From assembly GCF_900110185.1 (NCBI RefSeq), contig NZ_FOCT01000008.1:103692-167691 (forward strand): 64,000 nucleotides of DNA, read 5' to 3'. Positions 1-7,801 of this stretch are shown here, one piece after another. Within the stretch, counting starts at the first letter, position 1. Every line of letters starts with the position of its first letter. The notes under the pieces were generated by a model. That model was not told the DNA's origin, did no database searches, and saw only the letters and a list, made by a program, of their open reading frames with translations. Made by a program: the position numbers and the translations under genes. Source of the DNA: Nitrosospira multiformis. Its GTDB lineage: Bacteria; Pseudomonadota; Gammaproteobacteria; Burkholderiales; Nitrosomonadaceae.

Positions 1-1
1 A

Positions 2-292
2 GTGGATCCCGCGGATGTGCGGCAATTGGCACTGGATGAAGAACTATCCATTGAACATCCGCGAGTGGTCGAGCTACGCGAAAAACTTTTTGGTTCGTGG
101 GAAATGAACTGGGTGGCGTTCAACCACGGCAGGGATATCAGGCTGGCGCGAGACAGCGTGCTGGGCGAACTGCCATTTTTCATGTACCCTCAGGCCGAAG
201 TAGCGGGACACGAGCGGGACAGCCTTGAACCGGCGGAGTTTGCTTATAAGATAACCTCAGCCCGGCTGGTGGGTACGGGGATCAAGTTTTAG
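2..292 (+). CDS. C-terminal end of a transglutaminase-like protein (partial)
   Basis: The reading frame is open at the left edge of the window, so only the last 96 or so residues are visible. The stretch WEMNWVAFNHGRDIRLA followed by ELPFFMYPQAE and a closing YKITSARL segment resembles, from memory, the C-terminus of large bacterial transglutaminase-like proteins (cysteine-protease fold), in which a W-x-N-D-V-A-Y-N-type motif precedes LPFLMYPQAE. The catalytic Cys-His-Asp region would lie outside the window, so activity cannot be judged. The gene ends 52 bases before the convergent darP gene. The assignment rests on motif recall only. Confidence 0.5.
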   Translation: MDPADVRQLALDEELSIEHPRVVELREKLFGSWEMNWVAFNHGRDIRLARDSVLGELPFFMYPQAEVAGHERDSLEPAEFAYKITSARLVGTGIKF

Positions 293-343
293 GCCCTGGT
301 TCCAAAAATATCTGTCGCGCCTCCTCGAAAGTTGCACCTGCGA

Positions 344-904
344 TCAGTCGATTCCTTCGCTACGTCTTTCGTCTGTAGCAGCAGGAATGATCTTCTGCAA
401 TTCCTGAAATAATGCGCGAAAGCTTTTTGGGGACTTATTTGCGAGCTTCTCCTTCACAGCATTGCGCGCAAGTGCGCGCAACCGCTGCAGGTCTGCATCG
501 GGGTATTTCTGCCCCAGTTCACTGAGGGCTTGCATCTGCTCGTCCGCCATCAAGCGCTCGCGCCAGCGTTCCAACTGATGCAGGCGCGCCGTACTTTCGG
601 CGCTTAAATTTCCCCATAGATCGAGTTTCTTCCGAATAGGTTCCGCATCAACATCGCGCATCAGTTTGCCGATAAGCTGCATCTGTCGGCGCAATGCGCC
701 GTGCTTGCTTATGCGCTTCGCTTCCAGTACAGCCTCCATCAAGGTGTCCGACAGGCCGAGTTCGATCAGACGCCTTGAATCGAGTTGAACAAGCGACTCT
801 CCTATATTCTGGAGAGCGTGCATTTCCTTCTTGCGTTTGGTCTTGCTCGGCCGCGCTTCCCGTTCGGAATTATCTGTCAGATTCTCTTCCAAGGTGCTTC
901 CCAA
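344..904 (-). CDS. darP: Dual-action ribosomal maturation protein DarP (YjgA/DUF615)
   Basis: This 186-residue protein matches the YjgA/DUF615 family in size and composition. It is helical and highly charged, with the family segments PSKTKRKKEMHALQNIGE, LIELGLSDTLMEAVLEAKRI and RRQMQLIGKLMRDVD. In Enterobacteria DarP associates with the pre-50S ribosomal subunit and helps late maturation near the peptidyl-transferase centre; the same cytoplasmic role is inferred here. It lies divergently from pmbA with a 160-base gap, a pairing common in proteobacteria. The length is normal and no lesion is seen. Confidence 0.93.
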   Translation of the reverse strand: MGSTLEENLTDNSEREARPSKTKRKKEMHALQNIGESLVQLDSRRLIELGLSDTLMEAVLEAKRISKHGALRRQMQLIGKLMRDVDAEPIRKKLDLWGNLSAESTARLHQLERWRERLMADEQMQALSELGQKYPDADLQRLRALARNAVKEKLANKSPKSFRALFQELQKIIPAATDERRSEGID

Positions 905-1010
905 ATTAATAAACTGCTATCATACGTCACTGACACACCATCTGACTCCTCGTGGGCTGCTCTCCCGCTCCTGTGGGCAAGTTGCAGTGCCGGATAGCTA
1001 CTCAATATAA

Positions 1011-1054
1011 TCCCTATATCCCTATAATCCCTGAACTCCCTGAATTCCCTGAAG
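1011..1054. repeat. Five-unit short tandem repeat (TCCCTxxAx, about 9 bp) upstream of pmbA
   Basis: Five consecutive units beginning TCCCT are visible: TCCCTATA, TCCCTATAA, TCCCTGAAC, TCCCTGAAT and TCCCTGAAG. The array ends ten bases before the pmbA start. Similar 9-10-bp arrays occur before the gene at 2599, at 3765 and between nadK and hrcA. Confidence 0.7.
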
Positions 1055-1063
1055 TCGCCGCCT

Positions 1064-2422
1064 ATGAATGATAACGCCATGCCTTCACAACGTTTTTCCT
1101 ATTCGTTTTCAGTGCTTCAGCAAATCGCGCAGGATGTCCTGAACCATGCGCGCAAAGGGGGCGCCAGCGCCTGCGAAACCGATGTTTCAGATGGTTTTGG
1201 CCAGAATGTCACGGTACGGCGGGGGCAGGTGGAAACGATAGAGTACAACCGCGACAAGGGATTGTCAGTAACAGTTTATGTGGGGCAGAAGCGCGGGCAT
1301 GCCAGCACCTCGGATTTTTCGCCGCAGGCGATTAGTGATACGGTTATGGCGGCACTTTCGATTGCCCGACATACCGCCGCCGACGATTGCGCGGGTCTGG
1401 CGGATCCCGACTTGCTGGCACGCGAATTTCCCGATCTCGAATTGTATTTTCCCTGGGACTTGCCGGTCGAGCAGGCAATAGAATTGGCGCAAACCTGCGA
1501 AGCGGCTGCATTTGCAGTCGATAAGCGCATTACCAATTCCGAAGGAGCCAGCGTCTCGCTGGGCGAATCACAGTTTGTCTACGCAAACAGCCTGGGATTC
1601 ATGGGGGGCTATCCTTCCTCTCGCCACAGTATCAGCTGTGCGATGATTGCGAGTCATGATGACAGTATGCAGCGTGACTACTGGTACAGCGTGGCGCGTG
1701 ATGCTTCCGACCTGGAGCATGCCGATGCGGTCGGGGAGAAAGCCGGAACACGCAGTGTCGGGCGCCTAGGCGCGAGGAAAATCACTACCTGCGAAGTTCC
1801 CGTTCTGTTCGAGGCGCCCATTGCATCCAGCCTGATCGGGCATTTCGTCGGGGCAGTGAGCGGAGGCAGTCTTTACCGCAAATCCTCATTTCTCCTCGAC
1901 AGTATCGGCAAGCAAGTATTTGCGCCGGACATCCAGATACGCGAACGGCCGCATCTGAAAAAAGGCCTGGGCAGCGGGCCTTTCGATAATGAAGGGGTGG
2001 CGACCCGGGACCGTAACATAGTGGAAAATGGGGTGGTACAAGGCTATTTTCTCGGCAGTTATTCCGCCCGCAAACTGGGACTTGTCACAACCGGGAATGC
2101 TGGTGGCAATCATAACCTGGTCCTAGACAATGGCGCCGGGCTGACTTTTGCCGAACTCCTCAGGAAAATGGATAAAGGTGTGCTTGTGACCGAGTTGCTC
2201 GGCCACGGCGTAAACAACGTTACCGGGGATTACTCCCGAGGGGCGGCGGGATACTGGGTCGAAGACGGAGAAATCCGTTATCCGGTTGAGGAAATAACGA
2301 TTGCGGGAAATCTGAAAGACATGTTGGCTGGCATCTCCGCAGCAGGAAACGATGTAATTGTGCGCGGTTCCAAGCAATGTGGTTCATTGCTCATAGATCG
2401 GATGATGATTGCTGGCGGCTAG
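1064..2422 (+). CDS. pmbA: Metalloprotease PmbA (TldE), subunit of TldD/TldE
   Basis: The 452-residue product matches the PmbA/TldE family over its full length. It has an N-terminal domain with CETDVSDGFGQNVTVRRGQVE, a central YWYSVARDASDLE segment, and a C-terminal GNAGGNHNLVL...LLGHGVNNVTGDYSRGAAGYWVE block typical of the family. With its partner TldD it forms a heterodimeric protease that degrades unfolded peptides and matures microcins and the antitoxin CcdA. TldE lacks the metal-binding HExxxH that TldD supplies, and none is visible here. tldD is not in the window. The start at 1064 is supported only by frame; a second ATG at 1079 is equally possible because neither has a strong ribosome-binding site. 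Confidence 0.94.
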   Translation: MNDNAMPSQRFSYSFSVLQQIAQDVLNHARKGGASACETDVSDGFGQNVTVRRGQVETIEYNRDKGLSVTVYVGQKRGHASTSDFSPQAISDTVMAALSIARHTAADDCAGLADPDLLAREFPDLELYFPWDLPVEQAIELAQTCEAAAFAVDKRITNSEGASVSLGESQFVYANSLGFMGGYPSSRHSISCAMIASHDDSMQRDYWYSVARDASDLEHADAVGEKAGTRSVGRLGARKITTCEVPVLFEAPIASSLIGHFVGAVSGGSLYRKSSFLLDSIGKQVFAPDIQIRERPHLKKGLGSGPFDNEGVATRDRNIVENGVVQGYFLGSYSARKLGLVTTGNAGGNHNLVLDNGAGLTFAELLRKMDKGVLVTELLGHGVNNVTGDYSRGAAGYWVEDGEIRYPVEEITIAGNLKDMLAGISAAGNDVIVRGSKQCGSLLIDRMMIAGG

Positions 2423-2571
2423 GCGTTCAGGTTGAACACGGGTTTCCTGATTTCGCCTTTCCTCCCTAATCTCGGTCAGATACCTGCGTCTCTTTCTCGT
2501 CTTTCTATTTGCTGTTTCTGTACTGTTTTGGTTCTGTTTCTGCCACGCTTTCCACACGTTTGATATTATCC

Positions 2572-2598
2572 GCCTAAGTTGCCTGAATTGCCTGAATA
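2572..2598. repeat. Three 9-bp tandem units abutting a start codon
   Basis: GCCTAAGTT, GCCTGAATT and GCCTGAATA occur back to back and run directly into the ATG at 2599. They leave no room for a normal Shine-Dalgarno site, which makes translation initiation there unusual. Confidence 0.7.
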
Positions 2599-3645
2599 AT
2601 GAATCTGCACTTGCTGGTACCGGCGCTCTTCTGGCCAGACCCAGCGCTTCCTGAAATCTACCGCGATCTACCCCTGCCCGGCCTGGAGAATCTGCTGGCA
2701 AAATGTTCCGTCACGGAAGATAAATCGGAGGGGATAGAGGCGTGGCTTTGCCGCGCTTTTGGGGCCGCAAAGCAGCAGGATTGGCCGGTTGCGCCCATTA
2801 CCCTGCAAACCGATAGCGGAGAGGACGGAGAAGCAACAACAACGGAAAACAGTCGCTGGATCCGTGCCGATCCGGTACATTTACGCCTTGAGCGCGATCA
2901 TATTCTTTTGGCCGACAGCCATGTTTTTCGCATTTCATTGGAAGAAGCCAAGCAGTTCACCGGACTGTTGAACCGCCATTTCGCTGAAAATCAGGGGATA
3001 AGACTCTTCCCGCTACAACCGGACCGCTGGTATCTTCGTCTGCTGGAACCGCCCTTGCCCCATACCCATTTACTGAGTGAAGTTGTAAATCGGGATATCC
3101 GGAACAAGCTGCCCTTCGGCGCGAACAATACCTTCTGGCGCAGCTTGCTCAATGAAATTCAGATGTTGCTGCACGAGCACCCTCTGAATCAGACTCGCGA
3201 GGCGCGCGGAGAGCTTGCAGTCAACAGCGTCTGGTTCTGGGGAGGCGGAACGCTGCCTGAATCGCTTGTTTCGCCCTATACGAATGTCTGGAGCAATGAT
3301 GTTCTTGCAGTTTCGCTGGCCTCGGCGTGTAATATCGAACACGCCCCGCTTCCTGTTGACGCAACGGTGTGGGAGGCTTCTGTCAGGAGGGGCAGGCATC
3401 TGGTGGTGCTGGGTGAATTGCAGGGAAGAGCCCAATATCGGGACGCATACGGCTGGCGCGAAAGTATCAAAGAAATGGAGCGACGCTGGTTTGATCCGCT
3501 ATGGAGGATGTTCAGGCGCGGACGATTCGATGAGATAATGCTCACGGCGCCTGATGAGAGCAGCAGCAAAAGTTTCACCGCGACACGCAGCGATTCGCGG
3601 AAATTCTGGCGCAGGCCCAAGCCCATCCTGGCTTATGGAAAGTGA
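2599..3645 (+). CDS. Cofactor-independent phosphoglycerate-mutase-like protein (COG4255/RpfE type)
   Basis: The 348-residue product begins MNLHLLVPALFWPDP and carries the blocks RWYLRL, LLNEIQMLLHEHPLNQTRE and NSVWFWGGGTLPE. These are the signature regions of the betaproteobacterial family annotated as RpfE-type regulatory protein or cofactor-independent phosphoglycerate mutase. The fold is thought to be related to alkaline phosphatase, but the canonical Ser/metal ligands of true phosphoglycerate mutases are not evident, so enzyme activity is uncertain. In relatives it usually sits beside recJ, which is not the case here. The start codon follows a 9-bp tandem repeat with no ribosome-binding site in between. 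Confidence 0.7.
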   Translation: MNLHLLVPALFWPDPALPEIYRDLPLPGLENLLAKCSVTEDKSEGIEAWLCRAFGAAKQQDWPVAPITLQTDSGEDGEATTTENSRWIRADPVHLRLERDHILLADSHVFRISLEEAKQFTGLLNRHFAENQGIRLFPLQPDRWYLRLLEPPLPHTHLLSEVVNRDIRNKLPFGANNTFWRSLLNEIQMLLHEHPLNQTREARGELAVNSVWFWGGGTLPESLVSPYTNVWSNDVLAVSLASACNIEHAPLPVDATVWEASVRRGRHLVVLGELQGRAQYRDAYGWRESIKEMERRWFDPLWRMFRRGRFDEIMLTAPDESSSKSFTATRSDSRKFWRRPKPILAYGK

Positions 3646-4105
3646 CAGGGAATGCGCCGAAATGTGCCTCTTTTTGCCGTCTTTTCCTCCTTTTGAAAAA
3701 GCCGATATTACGCATAATGTCTTAACCTGCCCGTAAAATAAAATACCGATTTTCTGCCACAATATTCCTGAAAGTTCCTGAAAGAGTCCTCGCCCTGCCG
3801 GCGGAGATTCAACGCGGCAAGCGTTCAGCATAGATGGTTGTCATAGTTCAGAAACGAAGTCACCCTATACTATTACTATTATTGTCAAGTCAGGATACGT
3901 TAAGATAATTTACGCTATAGGGAAGCATTTCCTCCGGCCCGGTTCCATTTGCCATTAAGCGGGAAAGAGCAGGAATAACCGCGGATGGAAGCGTTGACAT
4001 TTCCGGTAGCAGGAATGCCAGGAGCAGAAATCAGCGGGAACGGTTGGTAAAGGCTTCACATACAATATCTCAGTCCGTAATGCGGAGTATTATGAGAGGG
4101 AAATC
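3646..4105. other. Intergenic region before the LuxR gene
   Basis: No convincing gene lies in these 460 bases. A two-unit 10-bp repeat (TTCCTGAAAG twice) is at 3765-3784. No clear 20-bp lux-box palindrome was found upstream of the LuxR gene. GAGAGGGAAATC just before 4106 supplies its ribosome-binding site. Confidence 0.5.
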
Positions 4106-4840
4106 ATGGATAATTTGACCTTATTCGAATCATTGCTGAATTGCGATTCGGTGGACGAATTGCACAGCGCTACCACAACCATTGCCCGGGCAATGGGATT
4201 CGAGCATTTTCTGTATGGTGTTCAGGTGAACACTTCTCTTACCCGTCCTTATCGCTTCATCCTCAGTTGTTATCCGGAGGAATGGCGTAAACATTACGAC
4301 AAGGAAGGTTATGCCAATTTCGATCCTACGGTTTCGCATTGCGCCAGAACGTCCATTCCGATCGTATGGAAGAAAGAGATTTTCAAGGGGCGCAAGGAGG
4401 CGCGCGTAAGGAACGAGGCCAAGGATTGCGGACTGGTCAGTGGAGCGAGTTTTTCGGTTCATGGAGGACGCGGCGAAGCGGCCATGTTGAGCCTGGCTAC
4501 TTCCAGGGAGTCGCGTGAGGCACAGATTGACATTCTGGGGACAATGGGTAAAGCACAACTGCTAACCTGCTATCTGCATGAAGCGGTGCAGCGCATTGTT
4601 CTCAGTAAAGGCCCGCTACCCGTGAAGAAGATCAACCTGACGGAAAGGGAACAGGAATGTCTGCTATGGGCCGCAGAGGGTAAAACCGGATGGGAAATCG
4701 CCAACATCGTCAATATTTCCGAACGGACAGTAACTTTTCATCTGCAGAATGCCGCCCAGAAACTGGGGGTTGTCAATCGCCAGCAAGCCATATCACGTGC
4801 GCTCTCCATGGGTCTGATCGAGCCCCGTACAATTCGCTAG
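4106..4840 (+). CDS. LuxR-family quorum-sensing regulator (solo)
   Basis: The 244-residue protein has an N-terminal autoinducer-binding domain (about 1-165) and a C-terminal GerE/LuxR helix-turn-helix (about 175-240, LTEREQECLLWAAEGKTGWEIA...ISERTVTFHL). All the residues usually conserved for acyl-homoserine-lactone recognition can be matched: the Trp and Tyr in EEWRKHYD, Asp-Pro in FDPTV, Trp in IVWKKE and Gly in SGASFSVHGG. It should therefore bind an acyl-homoserine lactone and regulate transcription. No luxI-type synthase lies nearby, so it acts as a solo here or pairs with a distant synthase. A good ribosome-binding site (AGAGGGAA) precedes the start. Confidence 0.9.
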   Translation: MDNLTLFESLLNCDSVDELHSATTTIARAMGFEHFLYGVQVNTSLTRPYRFILSCYPEEWRKHYDKEGYANFDPTVSHCARTSIPIVWKKEIFKGRKEARVRNEAKDCGLVSGASFSVHGGRGEAAMLSLATSRESREAQIDILGTMGKAQLLTCYLHEAVQRIVLSKGPLPVKKINLTEREQECLLWAAEGKTGWEIANIVNISERTVTFHLQNAAQKLGVVNRQQAISRALSMGLIEPRTIR

Positions 4841-4924
4841 CGCGCGTTGCTGTCTGAGGCTGCCTTACCAGTCAGCCTTCCCGTTCTTATCGAAGATGAT
4901 CTGCAAGGAGCTGTAACTGACTTC

Positions 4925-5758
4925 TCATCCCTCGCTTGCGGAGACGCAGATGACGGCTTCTGATTCCGACCTCCTGTCCTTTTCCTGCGCGATGGCGCCA
5001 AGCTCCACTATTACCGGTGCATGATCGGACGGCCGCTCCAGCCTGCGGGTAGCCTTGTCTATGACACAAGCCGTGCACATGCTCGCAAGCTCACGGCTCA
5101 GCAGAATGTGGTCTATGCGCAAACCCATATTGCGGCGGAAAGCCATCATTCGATAATCCCACCAGGTATACGATTTCTCAGGCTGATCGAACAGACGAAA
5201 GCTGTCAATAAAGCCGAGATCGAGCACTTCGCGGAAGGCCGCGCGCTCCAGCTCGCTGAACAGGACTTTTCCTTCCCATAACTTGCTGTCGTGTACATCG
5301 CAGTCTTCCGGAGCGATATTGAAGTCTCCCAGTACCACCAGCTTCCGGTGCCTGCTCAACATCTCGCGCAGCCATTCCCGCAGGGCTGCAAGCCACCTCA
5401 ACTTGTATTGATACTTCTCGGATGTAACGTGCTCCCCATTGGGAACATAAATGCAAACGATGCAAACGTCGTCGTGAACTCCACCGAGAAGACGCTTTTG
5501 CGGATCCTCAAAGCCGGGTATGCCGGTAATGACTTCGCTCATCGCCTGCCTGCTAAGCAGCGCGACCCCATTGTATGTTTTCTGGCCAGAATAGATTGTC
5601 TGATAGCCCGCAGCCGCAATCTCGCTTACGGGGAAATGCTCATCCTGCAGCTTGGTCTCCTGGAGGCACAACACGTCCGGCTGATTCAATGCCAGCCATT
5701 CCAGAACCTGCGGAAGGCGAACTTTAAGAGAATTTACGTTCCAGGTGGCTATCTTCAT
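4925..5758 (-). CDS. xthA: Exodeoxyribonuclease III
   Basis: This is a 277-residue member of the Mg-dependent exonuclease III/AP-endonuclease family. The catalytic blocks are visible: MKIATWNVNS (Asn), LCLQETKL (metal-binding Glu), VCIYVPNGE, LGDFNIAPEDCD (Asp-Asn), SYTWWDYR and the terminal RIDHILLS...PSDHAPVIVEL containing the catalytic Asp-His. It cleaves abasic sites and removes 3' blocking groups during base-excision repair in the cytoplasm. After the last conserved block there is a polar tail of about 20 residues (QEKDRRSESEAVICVSASEG) longer than usual. It is convergent with the LuxR gene. Confidence 0.95.
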   Translation of the reverse strand: MKIATWNVNSLKVRLPQVLEWLALNQPDVLCLQETKLQDEHFPVSEIAAAGYQTIYSGQKTYNGVALLSRQAMSEVITGIPGFEDPQKRLLGGVHDDVCIVCIYVPNGEHVTSEKYQYKLRWLAALREWLREMLSRHRKLVVLGDFNIAPEDCDVHDSKLWEGKVLFSELERAAFREVLDLGFIDSFRLFDQPEKSYTWWDYRMMAFRRNMGLRIDHILLSRELASMCTACVIDKATRRLERPSDHAPVIVELGAIAQEKDRRSESEAVICVSASEG

Positions 5759-6022
5759 GTTCTTTGCTCTGCTTCTGCTTGGGCTGAAGTATATCCATTA
5801 TTCAAAATACTGAACAGTTATCAATTCGCCTTGTGCTATCATGAAAACGTGTTGCAGCGCGGGTTCAACGTTTCGGTATCGATTTCTGACGTGAATACAG
5901 ACCCAGTGCCCGGATCTTCCGGCCCTCGCAGCGCACTTCAGCTGGGGTTTGCTGACAGTGATATGGGGCCGATATGTGGCTTATACATATCCCCCTCTCG
6001 ATAGAATAAAGGCGTGGTGAAC

Positions 6023-6598
6023 ATGGATTCAAGTGATTCAGAATTCGGGATCGGCGATTGGCAGCGGCTGTTGCGCTCCCTCGGCGAAGACCCTAGTCGC
6101 CAGGGCCTGCGTGAAACGCCGGGGCGCGTGGCACGCGCGTGGGCTCACTGGACGCGCGGGTACAAGCAGGATCCGGCAGCGATCCTCAAGACGTTCGCAG
6201 ACGGCGGCGAAAGCTACGACGAATTGATCGTGGTGAGACAGATACCCGTTTACTCGCACTGCGAACACCACCTAGCCCCCTTTTTTGGCCATGCAACCAT
6301 CGGGTATCTACCGAGCGGTCATATCGTCGGGTTGTCCAAATTGACGCGACTGGTTAACTGTTTTGCCGCCCGCCTGCAGGTACAGGAACGCCTGACTCAG
6401 CAGGTTGCACAATCCCTGCTGGAACACCTGCAACCGAAGGCGGTCGGCGTCATTCTCCGCTGCCGCCACATGTGCATGGAGTCGAGGGGAATTGCCGTTG
6501 CCGGGGAAGAAACGGTAACGTCGGCCATGCTGGGCGATCTGAAAACGAATGCGGCGCAGCGTGCCGAGTTTCTGGCATTGGCCGAGTCGCACGAGTAA
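6023..6598 (+). CDS. folE: GTP cyclohydrolase I FolE
   Basis: This 191-residue protein is GTP cyclohydrolase I, the first enzyme of tetrahydrofolate and pterin synthesis (GTP to 7,8-dihydroneopterin triphosphate). The family motifs are intact: GLRETPGRVARAW, VYSHCEHHLAPFFGHATIGYLP (zinc and catalytic Cys-His), SKLTRLVNCFAARLQVQERLTQQ and RCRHMCMESRG (second zinc Cys). The Cys-His-His-Cys set marks the zinc-dependent FolE1 class. Two GTG codons lie in frame at 6014 and 6017; ATG 6023 was chosen because the conserved region begins soon after. It forms a decameric cytoplasmic enzyme in relatives. Confidence 0.95.
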   Translation: MDSSDSEFGIGDWQRLLRSLGEDPSRQGLRETPGRVARAWAHWTRGYKQDPAAILKTFADGGESYDELIVVRQIPVYSHCEHHLAPFFGHATIGYLPSGHIVGLSKLTRLVNCFAARLQVQERLTQQVAQSLLEHLQPKAVGVILRCRHMCMESRGIAVAGEETVTSAMLGDLKTNAAQRAEFLALAESHE

Positions 6599-6794
6599 CC
6601 TAAGGAACGGCTGAACAACTTTTCCCGCAAAAAACACTCCGCTTCCCAGGTGCTGATTGACATACTGGGATTCCCAGGAAGCATCTGCTCCAATGCCCTA
6701 TCGGCATTCCGACGCCAGTCACATTTCCTTCATTTTATTTTGTTATAAGCAGTCTGCAGGATCCTCATGCCCACTAACCGGAGCCCCGAAACCT

Positions 6795-7688
6795 ATGGCA
6801 TCAGCAAGATACCTCTCCATTTTTTCTCCCGCGACAAAGCAGCAAAGACGGGAAAATTTTGATAACTATTGGGAATTTACCCAGCAACATGGTGGACAAT
6901 TTTTCGAGGATGACAAAGACCTGGAAAAAAAACGCGCCAGACTCAAGCATTTTCGGGATCATCCGGTCAATTTGCGCCAACCTCTTGCCAATCCCGAAGC
7001 CTTTTATCGTAATTATGTCGAGATGCAGGATGATCCTTCGTCCCTGGATCGCACGACGCTAATGCTGACATGTATCTACAAATTCGCAAGACACGAGTGG
7101 GTAGGAATAAAGGCGGCCTGGGATGCCGTTCCCGCCATGGCATCTTCATACACGGTGGAAGATAAAATCAGCCGGGTGCATTTAGCGGAAGAGTTCTGCC
7201 ACATACGGCTTTTTGACGAAATGTTGCGTACCTGCGGCCTCGATGAGGTGGAATGGGTGCCTTTAGATCCGATCAAGGAAAAGATTTACGAGCAGTTTCC
7301 CAAGTTTCCGGAACTTTTGATGGCCCCTCCCGCTTTTGTGACTGAATTGATGGGAGTAACCTTTTATTGCCATTTGTACCGACTGTTCGATGAGGTATTG
7401 GCCGAGGAACCCGAAGTTTGTCAGCGGCTAAAAGAACTGTTGGATGAAATTACCATTGATGAGGTAGCGCATGTAGGGCAGCGCAGAAATTTTATCGGGC
7501 CGATAGGCATGAAAATATCGAAAGCACTGCTTAAGCCGTTTTATATATTGTTTTTTAACGATATTCCTGAAATCAGACAGTTGCTCAATGTTAACCGGAT
7601 GATCAAGGATGGTATTACCTTTGATTTTAATCAATTGCCTGCACATATAATCCAGCGCAGCTGGGTTCCCTCATACTGCAAAGCCTGA
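6795..7688 (+). CDS. Putative di-iron ferritin-like-fold protein
   Basis: This 297-residue helical protein has two carboxylate-His motifs: AEEFCHIRLFDE (EExxH) and ITIDEVAHVGQRR (DExxH). An additional Glu lies in FARHEWVGIKAAW. This spacing of ExxH pairs on long helices is typical of ferritin-like di-iron oxygenases such as AurF-type N-oxygenases, but no specific family can be named. The frame is open from 6657, but the preceding residues look like non-coding sequence. The start at 6795 (MASARYLSIFS) is preferred, although no strong ribosome-binding site precedes it. It is unlinked to pathway genes, so the substrate is unknown. Confidence 0.6.
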   Translation: MASARYLSIFSPATKQQRRENFDNYWEFTQQHGGQFFEDDKDLEKKRARLKHFRDHPVNLRQPLANPEAFYRNYVEMQDDPSSLDRTTLMLTCIYKFARHEWVGIKAAWDAVPAMASSYTVEDKISRVHLAEEFCHIRLFDEMLRTCGLDEVEWVPLDPIKEKIYEQFPKFPELLMAPPAFVTELMGVTFYCHLYRLFDEVLAEEPEVCQRLKELLDEITIDEVAHVGQRRNFIGPIGMKISKALLKPFYILFFNDIPEIRQLLNVNRMIKDGITFDFNQLPAHIIQRSWVPSYCKA

Positions 7689-7801
7689 AAACAGGAGTGG
7701 CAAGATGAGCCGGGTATCCTGTCCAGCACCATCCGCCTCACACATCGCTACCGCAAACCCTCACATTATTCAGGCACGAGACACGATGAAATGGCGTTCT
7801 A

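Noticed and set aside
5291..6004. 237-residue plus-strand frame opposite xthA
   Set aside because: It lies mostly antisense to xthA and runs into non-coding sequence; no family features.
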